Shown here piece by piece: positions 1 through 5,052 of a stretch of DNA of 8,687 nucleotides. Made by a program: the position numbers and the translations under genes. The stretch is from CAZCCC01 sp964497245 (GTDB lineage: Bacteria > Patescibacteriota > Patescibacteriia > Buchananbacterales > UBA6539): the NCBI GenBank assembly GCA_964497245.1, contig CAZCCC010000039.1:1-8687 (forward strand). The letters are read 5' to 3'. A model generated the notes under the pieces. The model searched no databases and was not told the origin of the DNA. It worked only from the letters and a program-made list of their open reading frames with translations. Within the stretch, counting starts at the first letter, position 1. Each line of letters opens with the position of its first letter.

Positions 1-21
1 GACGTAAAGTCGGGACGGGGT
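1..21. other. Possible half of a palindrome cut by the window edge
   Basis: The first bases read GAC-GTAAA-GTC and continue GGGACGGGGTA. The visible 3-bp pairing (1-3 with 9-11) around a GTAAA loop would become a long GC-rich stem if the bases just outside the window are TACCCCGTCCC. Only the 3-bp start is visible; the rest is inference. The GC-rich makeup contrasts strongly with the AT-rich DNA from 95 onward. Confidence 0.25.
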
Positions 22-48
22 ATTAACCCTTTTTGGCTCCTCGGCTCG

Positions 49-77
49 GAAACAATCCGCCAAAGGCGGATTGTTTC
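49..77. repeat. Perfect 13-bp inverted repeat (GC-rich hairpin)
   Basis: GAAACAATCCGCC (49-61) and GGCGGATTGTTTC (65-77) are exact reverse complements around an AAA loop. No T-run follows on the plus strand and no clean one on the minus strand, so it is not a standard intrinsic terminator for a visible gene. It lies in a GC-rich block (about 1-94) upstream of the hsp20 promoter and looks like a dispersed intergenic repeat or the end of a neighbouring element. It could instead end a gene lying left of the window. Confidence 0.6.
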
Positions 78-145
78 ACTCGCTCTACGTCGCCAATAAA
101 ATCTTCCACATTAAACAATAATTTACTTTTTATTAATAAACAGCG

Positions 146-225
146 TTGATTTAGCCCTAAAAAATAATTAGGGAAATAATTATCCTTGATTTATTACTAA
201 AAAAAATCTATAATTAAGTAAATAA
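146..225 (+). repeat. Imperfect 40-bp tandem repeat at the hsp20 promoter
   Basis: Bases 146-185 and 186-225 both begin TTGATTTA-NNN-CTAAAAAA and then diverge, so 16 of the first 19 positions agree. The second copy carries the likely promoter (TTGATT at 186, TATAAT at 209). The first copy has the same -35-like TTGATT but no good -10, and instead contains the inverted repeat CCCTAA (155-160) / TTAGGG (168-173). The first copy may be a decayed promoter or an operator upstream of the active one. It does not match the CIRCE heat-shock operator. Confidence 0.4.
186..214 (+). promoter_or_regulatory. Sigma-70-type promoter of the hsp20 operon
   Basis: TTGATT (186-191), a 17-base spacer and an exact TATAAT (209-214). 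Transcription would start near 221, giving a leader of about 50 nt before ATG 272. The leader can form a small stem, ATTGGC (232-237) with GCCGAT (250-255, with a G-U pair), but it does not cover a ribosome-binding site. Confidence 0.6.
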
Positions 226-271
226 AACAAAATTGGCTTTTATTTTTTTGCCGATATCAATTGAAAAAAAT

Positions 272-679
272 ATGCAAAAACAAAATATATTAATTATTGA
301 AGATCAAAAAAGTGAAACAACAAATCTCAACTCTTGGCTAACAGGAGACGAAAATGATGGCCAACTACTTTTAGATGTCTACCAAGACAAAAAAAATATT
401 TATGTAAAATCAACTATTGCCGGCGTTGAGACTAAAGATATCCAAATATCCATTAATAATGATATGCTTACCATTCGCGGTAAGAGAGAAAAGGAGGAAA
501 GTATTGAAAAAGATGATTATTTCTGCCAAGAATGCTATTGGGGTGGATTTTCCAGATCAATAATCTTGCCAACCGAAGTAAAATCTGATAAGATTTCAGC
601 GGCTTTAAAAAATGGCGTATTAACAATAACTTTACCAAAAGCAGAGCGAAGACATAATATTCCCATTGAAATAAAATAA
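272..679 (+). CDS. Small heat-shock protein, Hsp20/alpha-crystallin family
   Basis: ATP-independent holdase chaperone, 135 residues, expected to be cytoplasmic and oligomeric. It binds unfolding proteins and keeps them refoldable. Residues about 32-123 form the alpha-crystallin domain, with the signature NGVLTITLPK at 114-123 closing it. The C-terminal I-P-I at 130-132 is the IxI motif that docks into neighbouring subunits. The N-terminal arm is short (about 30 residues), typical of small bacterial members. ATG 272 is chosen over the in-frame TTG at 233, because that start would leave only about a 12-nt leader and add a hydrophobic stretch unlike the family. Neither start has a Shine-Dalgarno. 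It is first in an operon, 6 nt before the next gene. C85 and C89 (CQEC) inside the domain are unusual. The family call is secure; the exact start is less so. Confidence 0.93.
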   Translation: MQKQNILIIEDQKSETTNLNSWLTGDENDGQLLLDVYQDKKNIYVKSTIAGVETKDIQISINNDMLTIRGKREKEESIEKDDYFCQECYWGGFSRSIILPTEVKSDKISAALKNGVLTITLPKAERRHNIPIEIK

Positions 680-685
680 TAAATT

Positions 686-964
686 ATGCAAGATCAAAAC
701 CATGACGAAGTTGCTAAAAGTATAAACAATTATTTTTTAAAAGGAGTAATAAGCAACTTTGAACATAAATCTGCGGTTATAGAAATAGAAGATAGCCAAA
801 AAATATTTTGGCCAATCAATAATTTACCACAGGAATGTGAAAAAGGAACTCCAATAAGACTGGTTTTGAAAACCAGCTTAAATGATGAAGAAGAAATGGA
901 AAAAATCGCCAAAACCGTATTAAACAAAATTCTAAAAACAGACACAAAAGCTAATGGAAAATAA
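686..964 (+). CDS. Small DUF3006-like protein of unknown function
   Basis: 92 residues with no signal peptide or membrane segment. Residues about 18-62 alternate short beta strands and turns (KGVISNFEHKSAVIEIED, then FWPINNLPQECEKGTPIRL). This resembles DUF3006-type small beta-barrels, which carry a 'vplxxLPxxxkeGdxl' pattern. Residues 66-85 form a charged helix. The DUF3006 link is by eye only and no biochemical role is known. It sits 6 nt after hsp20, and its last 11 bases overlap the start of the VanW-family gene, so translation of the two is probably coupled. It may work with that envelope protein, but this rests only on position. The reverse-strand reading here (730-945) is a shadow. Confidence 0.8.
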   Translation: MQDQNHDEVAKSINNYFLKGVISNFEHKSAVIEIEDSQKIFWPINNLPQECEKGTPIRLVLKTSLNDEEEMEKIAKTVLNKILKTDTKANGK

Positions 965-2822
965 AAAGGAAAATAAGGATAAAAAAAAATACATCAACAA
1001 ATGGTGGTTTATTTTAGTCGCTGTTTTTTTAATTTTAATATTACTTTCTGCAGGATTTCTCCTTTGGTATGAAATAACTTATGCTGAAAAGTTTTATCCT
1101 AAGACTAAAATTGGTTATCTGGATGTTTCCGGGAAAAATAAGGAAGAGGCCTTTTTACTGCTGAGAGAAGTTGAAAGCAATCTGCTACAAAAAAATTTGC
1201 CTTTCAAGGCAAACGGACAGGAAATAAAAATAAGCCCAATTATAATATCAGAACAGGACCCTGATTTAGCCAAAGTAATACTTGCTTTTGATTGGCAAAA
1301 AACAATTGATGCCGCATTTAATGTCGGCCGCTACAAAGGATTCTTAAATAATTTAAAAGAACGGGCTGAATCTTTAATTTATGGCAGAAACATTTCAGCT
1401 CATTACAGTTTGGATCAAGAAGGCCTAATTGACGCTCTAAAATATGAACTTTCAGAGTTTGAAATAGAACCAGTAAATGCCGGTTTGAAAATTGAGAATA
1501 ATAAAGCGGAAATCACTGTAGAAAAAAACGGCCAAATTTTTAACTATAAAAAAGCAGCCAACGAATTAATTAAAAATATTGAAAATTTAAATTTTGAGAA
1601 GATAGAAATTGAATTTACTTTAAAAGAAGCCGAGATAAAAAAAGAGCATACCAATTCAGTCTTAAATAATCTAGAAAAAATTTTAGAGGCAGATTCTTTT
1701 AGACTGTCAATTATTCCGAATTGGTGGCGTGTTGAAAATACAGAATTCGTTCAATGGCTTGAATTTCAAAAAATAGACGGAGAAATAGTAATTGGCTTCA
1801 ATAAAGATAAAGTTTTAGAATTTCTTAAACCAATATCGGAGACTGTAAACGTCTTGGCTCAAGATGCAAAATTTGAAATAAGCGGGGAAAGAGTCATTAA
1901 ATTTCAGCCTAGCCGCGACGGCAAAGAACTTGATTTAGAAAAAAGTTTTGAAAAAATAAATCATCAAGTAATAATGGGTGAACTACAAGATATTGAACTT
2001 GATATTAAAGTAGCAAAGGCAAACGTTGAAACAGGGGACATTAACGATTTGGGAATCAAAGATCTTATTGGCCGAGGAATTTCAAATTTTACCGGAAGTC
2101 CCACCAACCGAAGACACAATATTGCCGTCGGGGCAGCCTCTTTAAATGGATTACTAATAAAGCCTGATCAAGAATTTTCCTTGAATTCAGCACTTGGCAA
2201 AATTGATGGGGAGCATGGTTATAAACAAGAACTGGTAATAAAAGGCAATCGAACAATACCCGAATATGGCGGAGGACTTTGCCAAATAGCAACAACCGCT
2301 TTTCGTGTCGCTTTAAGATCTGGTCTGCCTATTACAATGAGACGTCCCCACTCCTACCGTGTGGTTTACTATGAACCGGCGGGAATGGATGCCACAATTT
2401 ATAACCCTTCGCCTGATTTAAAATTCATTAATGACACTGGCCACCATATATTATTAATAACCTATATAAACGGCGATGAGTTGATTTTTGATTTCTACGG
2501 GACAAAGGACGGAAGAAAAATTGAAATCAGTCCTGATCCACCTTCAATTTCCAATATTAGAAGTCCGGGTCCGGCCCGCTATATTGAAACCGATGAACTA
2601 GCTCCGGGACAAAAAAGAAAAATTGAATCAGCCCATAGCGGCGCTGATACCTATTTCAAATATACAGTCATTTATTCTAATGGCGAAGAAAAAATAACTG
2701 ATTTCAACAGCCGTTATGTCGCTTGGCCGGAAGTTTGGCTAATAGGAAAAGAACCGGAACCGGAAGAAATTGAAAAAGAAGCTGAAGATCAAAAAAATGA
2801 AGAAGAAATTCCCGCTGATTAA
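954..2822 (+). CDS. VanW-family membrane-anchored envelope protein (YoaR-like)
   Basis: 622 residues. A lysine-rich N-terminus (2-16) precedes a membrane helix at about 17-38 and no cleavage site is evident, so this is probably a signal anchor with the rest outside the cell. Residues about 45-230 and 235-355 look like two copies of the putative peptidoglycan-binding region found in YoaR-type proteins. Residues about 370-510 are the VanW domain, with GRGISNFTGSPTNRRHNI at 373-390, GGGLCQIATT at 439-448 and HSYR at 466-469. Residues about 540-600 resemble a G5 domain (ETDELAPGQ, then YSNGEEK, ending PEVWLIGKE). The tail after 600 is acidic and probably disordered. VanW proteins occur beside some vancomycin-resistance genes, but their activity is unknown and nothing here suggests resistance. 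A cell-wall role is the reasonable inference. The gene overlaps the preceding one by 11 nt. Confidence 0.92.
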   Translation: MENKKENKDKKKYINKWWFILVAVFLILILLSAGFLLWYEITYAEKFYPKTKIGYLDVSGKNKEEAFLLLREVESNLLQKNLPFKANGQEIKISPIIISEQDPDLAKVILAFDWQKTIDAAFNVGRYKGFLNNLKERAESLIYGRNISAHYSLDQEGLIDALKYELSEFEIEPVNAGLKIENNKAEITVEKNGQIFNYKKAANELIKNIENLNFEKIEIEFTLKEAEIKKEHTNSVLNNLEKILEADSFRLSIIPNWWRVENTEFVQWLEFQKIDGEIVIGFNKDKVLEFLKPISETVNVLAQDAKFEISGERVIKFQPSRDGKELDLEKSFEKINHQVIMGELQDIELDIKVAKANVETGDINDLGIKDLIGRGISNFTGSPTNRRHNIAVGAASLNGLLIKPDQEFSLNSALGKIDGEHGYKQELVIKGNRTIPEYGGGLCQIATTAFRVALRSGLPITMRRPHSYRVVYYEPAGMDATIYNPSPDLKFINDTGHHILLITYINGDELIFDFYGTKDGRKIEISPDPPSISNIRSPGPARYIETDELAPGQKRKIESAHSGADTYFKYTVIYSNGEEKITDFNSRYVAWPEVWLIGKEPEPEEIEKEAEDQKNEEEIPAD

Positions 2823-2874
2823 AATTGATTATTCAAAATTTAATTGTTTGTTATAAATTTTAAAATATTCCATT

Positions 2875-2902
2875 AAAAAAACAGCAAGAACGTTGTCTTG
2901 CT
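2875..2902 (-). terminator. Intrinsic terminator of the 53-codon gene
   Basis: Read on the minus strand: stem AGCAAGA / TCTTGCT with the 6-nt loop CAACGT, then G and seven Ts (2881-2875). It begins 14 nt after the TAG of the small ORF. On the plus strand the same hairpin is followed by ATTTG rather than a T-run, so it serves the minus-strand transcript and only poorly, if at all, the VanW gene that converges on it. Confidence 0.7.
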
Positions 2903-2916
2903 ATTTGTAAATCGCC

Positions 2917-3078
2917 CTATGACGATCTTTGTCTTACAAAGAACATTAAAATACTCTTTGTGCCACTGCATTCCGACACTTCAGTGGCACAAACCAACAT
3001 CCACCCATCTTGAGCCATCTTGTTACAAACTCCCGAACAATTTGACGATGGTGACTTGGCTGTTGTATACTCTTGCAT
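2917..3078 (-). CDS. Small protein, 53 residues, DUF4177-like
   Basis: Reads from ATG 3078 to TAG 2917. The pattern CNKMAQDGWMLVCATEV (18-34), then a glycine turn and ILMFFVRQR (43-51), resembles the 'N-x-h-x-x-x-GW-x-LV ... g ... hhFhR' layout of DUF4177-type small proteins. That match is by eye, and the N-terminal strand is shorter than usual. It has four cysteines (C14, C18, C30, C37) and no signal peptide. Three things support a real gene: AGGAAG six bases before the ATG, an intrinsic terminator 14 nt after the stop, and a strong upstream promoter on the same strand. GC is about 42% by hand count, above the neighbours. The coding region itself folds: 2957-2968 with 2982-2993 (12 bp) and 2926-2932 with 2936-2942 (7 bp). 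Function unknown. The overlapping readings at 2898-3083 (+) and 3023-3259 (-) are judged to be shadows. Confidence 0.6.
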   Translation of the reverse strand: MQEYTTAKSPSSNCSGVCNKMAQDGWMLVCATEVSECSGTKSILMFFVRQRSS

Positions 3079-3084
3079 TGTGAT

Positions 3085-3090
3085 CTTCCT
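3085..3090 (-). promoter_or_regulatory. Shine-Dalgarno of the 53-codon ORF
   Basis: AGGAAG on the minus strand, six bases before ATG 3078. It fixes the start of the short ORF. It is notable because the other genes here start after AT-rich sequence with no recognisable ribosome-binding site. Confidence 0.6.
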
Positions 3091-3115
3091 TTTTTTTATT
3101 GTTTCTAAAAAAAAT

Positions 3116-3383
3116 AATCGCCCATAAATCTGCAGACAAGAAGTTTTTTTCTAGGCGAAATCGAGCTAAAAGCCAAATTTGCCAAGAAACAAACCCCATG
3201 CTTGTCGTGCCTGCAGAAATTGGATAGCAAGCGAAAGGAGGTTTAATTGAAAGGTACAATTTGAATCTTTACTTGCTATCCAAATTTCTACAGGCATATA
3301 AGCCCCCTCCCATGCGGCACAAAAGCACTGGCGCCGGAGGACGTTTAACCCGTTTTGGGCAGTCTGCAGATTTATGGGCGATT
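3116..3383. repeat. Perfect 22-bp inverted repeat, outer arms
   Basis: Left arm 3116-3137 begins AATCGCCCATAAATC and ends CTGCAGAC; right arm 3362-3383 is its exact reverse complement. The span is 268 bp. A partial extra copy, AAATCGCCC, lies at 2909-2917 in left-arm orientation. I see no convincing target-site duplication beside the arms. Confidence 0.9.
3208..3296. repeat. Inner inverted repeat, 24-25 nt arms
   Basis: Left arm 3208-3231 (TGCCTGCAGAAATT, then GGATAGCAAG) and right arm 3272-3296 are complementary apart from one bulged base and one position that is G-U in the minus-strand RNA. The 40-nt loop (3232-3271) adds AAAG/CTTT and AATTG/CAATT pairings. It is nested inside the 22-bp outer repeat. 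Confidence 0.85.
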
Positions 3384-3428
3384 TATTATTATTTCAAAGA
3401 TTTTAAATTAACATAAACTAAACATATT

Positions 3429-3457
3429 ACTTTATCACAATTTTGAATTATTGTCAA
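3429..3457 (-). promoter_or_regulatory. Strong sigma-70-type promoter of the structured unit
   Basis: On the minus strand: an exact TTGACA (3457-3452), a 17-base spacer and TAAAGT (3434-3429, 4 of 6 to consensus). The predicted start is near 3422, about 38 nt before the 22-bp outer stem. The surrounding bases are very AT-rich. It points into the inverted-repeat segment and the 53-codon ORF. Confidence 0.6.
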
Positions 3458-3478
3458 CAGTAAATTCTAAAAAAATAT

Positions 3479-3507
3479 AAAAAATCGCTTAAACTAGCGA
3501 TTTTTTT
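3479..3507. terminator. Bidirectional intrinsic terminator after the DUF167 gene
   Basis: AAAAAATCGCT (3479-3489), loop TAAACT, AGCGATTTTTT (3496-3506). Both strands end in a U-tract. It lies 22 bp past the stop of the minus-strand DUF167 gene and closes that operon. It also separates it from the promoter at 3429-3457. Confidence 0.85.
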
Positions 3508-3529
3508 ATAATTTCACTACTTAAAATTT

Positions 3530-3775
3530 TTATTCTTTACATAAATTCTTTTCAGTCGCCAATAAAATTTTAACTGATTTATTTTTGGAAGTCAAACCTT
3601 TAATTATTTCAATTTGAGATTTTGAAACTGCATATTTTTTAGCCAATACTTTTATTAATTCTTCATTGGCCTTGCCTTTAATTGGTCTGGATTTTAATTT
3701 TACTTTTAAAATGCCATTTTCTTCTGTTATTTCTGCCTTTTTCGCCCCGGTTATTACTTTAATCTTAATTTCCAT
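3530..3775 (-). CDS. yggU: DUF167 / YggU family protein
   Basis: 81 residues, a small alpha/beta protein covering the whole family domain. The diagnostic features are present: the N-terminal strand with TGAKKAEI (9-16, normally PGAKK), the RPIKGKANEELIKVLAKK block (30-47) and the GLTSKNKSVKI segment (60-70), which matches the family's G-x-x-S-r-x-K-x-v. The family is widespread in bacteria and archaea and has solved structures, but no established function. It is the last gene of the minus-strand run, 26 bp after the phosphatase gene, and is followed by the terminator at 3479-3507. No Shine-Dalgarno precedes ATG 3775, but the start matches the expected N-terminal strand. The family call is strong; the symbol is by family only. 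Confidence 0.88.
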   Translation of the reverse strand: MEIKIKVITGAKKAEITEENGILKVKLKSRPIKGKANEELIKVLAKKYAVSKSQIEIIKGLTSKNKSVKILLATEKNLCKE

Positions 3776-3801
3776 AAATATTGGTTTTCAAAATTTACAA
3801 T

Positions 3802-4563
3802 TTAGATTTTTTCAAGAAATTTTATCAGCTGGTTATGTATTTTGCCGTTTGAAGCAACCATATCTCTTGAATCAAAATTCCATTCTTTGCCCCTGAAATC
3901 TGAGGCTTTACCGCCTGCTTCGCGGACCAATAAAATTCCGGCGCCAACATCCCAAACATGGGCTCCGGGGATCATTATGCATTCAGTTCTACCTGCGGCT
4001 ACAAAACCAAGCTCCATAGAAGCTGAACCAAGCTGGCGGGAATCCAAACTTTGAAATTTTATTTTAGTATAAATCTTCATTGCCCTCTTTACATCTTTTT
4101 GGGAACTGCCGTGGCAAAATGTTAAAAATGACCTATCAAGTCTGGTATTTCCCGAAACATTTATTTTTTTTCCATTTAAAAAAGCGCCCTTGCCCTTTTC
4201 TGCAAAATAAAGCTCGTTCATTGCCGGAGCATAAACTACGGCCAAAACCGGATTTTTTTTAAAAAATAAAGAAATACTTACGGCAAAAAGAGGGCTGCCT
4301 ATCCAATAATTTGTTGTTCCGTCAATTGGATCAACTGCCCAAAGGTAGTCTGATTTTTCTTTCTTCAATCCAGACTCTTCACTTAAAATTTTATGGTTTG
4401 GAAATCTCTTTTTTAAAGCTGAAGAAATTATCCTGTCGGCAATCAAATCACCTTGAGTAACAATCTGTGACTTATCTTTCACTTTTACAATTCGGTCATT
4501 ATTAAAGCGCTTTTCTATTTCTTTTCCTGCCTGCTTAGCTACATTAATGGCAAAATTTTTCAT
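3802..4563 (-). CDS. Inositol monophosphatase family enzyme
   Basis: 253 residues, close to the usual length for this metal-dependent, lithium-sensitive phosphatase superfamily. The metal-binding motifs are intact: SEES at 61-64 (E63), WAVDPIDGTTN at 75-85 (D78, D81) and WDVGAGILLVREAGG at 204-218 (D205). The TQGDLIADR segment at 36-44 is also typical. Members hydrolyse phosphate from inositol phosphates, fructose-1,6-bisphosphate, histidinol phosphate or 3'-phosphoadenosine phosphate. The motifs do not decide between these, so suhB, cysQ or hisN is not assigned. The protein is expected to be cytoplasmic. The gene starts 76 bp after the broken Nudix gene and ends 26 bp before the DUF167 gene. 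ATG 4563 fits the family N-terminus, without a Shine-Dalgarno. Confidence 0.93.
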   Translation of the reverse strand: MKNFAINVAKQAGKEIEKRFNNDRIVKVKDKSQIVTQGDLIADRIISSALKKRFPNHKILSEESGLKKEKSDYLWAVDPIDGTTNYWIGSPLFAVSISLFFKKNPVLAVVYAPAMNELYFAEKGKGAFLNGKKINVSGNTRLDRSFLTFCHGSSQKDVKRAMKIYTKIKFQSLDSRQLGSASMELGFVAAGRTECIMIPGAHVWDVGAGILLVREAGGKASDFRGKEWNFDSRDMVASNGKIHNQLIKFLEKI

Positions 4564-4600
4564 AAGTATTTTTTTATTCTATTTTATAACAAAGCTTAAA

Positions 4601-4629
4601 ATTATACCGGCTTCTTATTTTATAAAAAA
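4601..4629 (-). promoter_or_regulatory. Weak candidate promoter of the phosphatase gene
   Basis: An exact TATAAT on the minus strand (4606-4601) lies about 38 bp before ATG 4563, in the 76-bp gap after the Nudix remnant. The -35 position at 17-base spacing is only TTTTTT (4629-4624). A start here would let the phosphatase and DUF167 genes be expressed apart from the upstream genes, but the evidence is thin. Confidence 0.22.
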
Positions 4630-4639
4630 GGATTATGAT

Positions 4640-5052
4640 TTAATTCAGATAAGCCTCAAATACCTCGTATAAATCTTTAATTAAATTGTATTTTTTATAA
4701 TCTTTTGGATCAATCCACAAAAAGTCATCGTATTCCTCACTTAAAACAATTTTATCTGAATTGGCAAAACATTCAAAAAAAATTCCCACTATCTGCAATT
4801 GTTGCCCTTTAACAATCGGCCATCATTCATTGAGAAAAATGGTTTGCCAATTTTTATTTCAAGGCCGGACTCTTCCCTGATTTCCCTTTGTAGGCTTTCT
4901 TTCCAATTCTGCCCCGGCTTAATACGGCCGCCGGGAATATGATATTTTCCTACATTGCTTGCATCTTCATAGGTTATTGCTTCGCGTAAAATCAAAATCT
5001 TGCCATTAAAATTAATGAAAGCTTTGGTTGCGGTAAAAACTCTGATATTCAT
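4640..5052 (-). pseudogene. Nudix hydrolase interrupted by a frameshift
   Basis: The upstream frame starts at ATG 5052 and reads through the Nudix box GGRIKPGQNWKESLQREIRE (41-60) and ESGL, then ends at a TAG after residue 87. From TGG 4822 the adjacent frame continues as WPIVKGQQLQIVGIFFECFA and on to EEYDDFLWIDP, ending at TAA 4640. This is 60 residues that look like the normal second half of a Nudix fold. One missing base around 4822-4824 would join them into about 137 residues, a usual length. Nudix enzymes cleave nucleoside diphosphates linked to another moiety; the substrate is not predictable. The catalytic REIREE is intact, but the first glutamate of the box is Gln48. The start overlaps the phosphoesterase stop by one base (TAATG), suggesting coupling. 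It could be a true pseudogene, a sequencing error, or less likely recoding, as I see no classic slippery site. Confidence 0.8.

Larger units (their letters stand above)
3107..3422 (-). ncRNA. Candidate structured RNA or structured leader
   Basis: The predicted transcript starts near 3422, just after a near-consensus promoter. Its outer ends pair over 22 perfect base pairs (3383-3362 with 3137-3116 in transcript order). The 3' arm is followed after one base by eight Us (3114-3107), like an intrinsic terminator. Inside are a local hairpin (GGAGG 3336-3340 with CCTCC 3306-3310, plus GCGCC 3331-3335 with GGCAC 3316-3320) and a 24-bp stem (3296-3272 with 3231-3208). Where the arms differ, the minus-strand RNA keeps pairing through G-U, whereas the plus strand would have an A-C mismatch. 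This favours a minus-strand RNA. I see no tmRNA, RNase P, SRP, 6S or known riboswitch core. It may be a stand-alone RNA, a leader controlling the 53-codon ORF, or a mobile element with inverted ends. Confidence 0.45.

Noticed and set aside
155..173. CIRCE operator for HrcA upstream of hsp20
   Set aside because: The palindrome is CCCTAA-N7-TTAGGG, not TTAGCACTC-N9-GAGTGCTAA.
2835..2861. AAAATTTA / TAAATTTT stem just after the VanW gene as its terminator
   Set aside because: AT-only 8-bp stem with an 11-nt loop and no U-run after it; such pairings arise by chance in AT-rich DNA.
2898..3083. 61-residue plus-strand ORF opposite the small gene
   Set aside because: No ribosome-binding site, and a low-complexity reading opposite a minus-strand ORF that has a Shine-Dalgarno, promoter and terminator.
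3023..3259. 78-residue minus-strand ORF overlapping the structured segment
   Set aside because: Runs through the inner and outer repeat arms and out of frame into the 53-codon ORF; no ribosome-binding site or family motif.
23..3351. TTAACCC followed by a T-run and GG occurs at 23 and again at 3345
   Set aside because: Only a 7-nt exact match with loosely similar flanks; not enough to call a repeat.
3107..3422. tmRNA, RNase P RNA, SRP RNA or 6S RNA identity for the structured segment
   Set aside because: None of the conserved cores I know (tmRNA 3' CCA end and tag reading frame, RNase P GAGGAAAGTC-type core, SRP GGAAGCAGCC, 6S central bubble) is visible on either strand.
3842..4262. Plus-strand ORFs opposite the phosphatase gene
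   Set aside because: Antisense shadows of a gene with all catalytic motifs intact.
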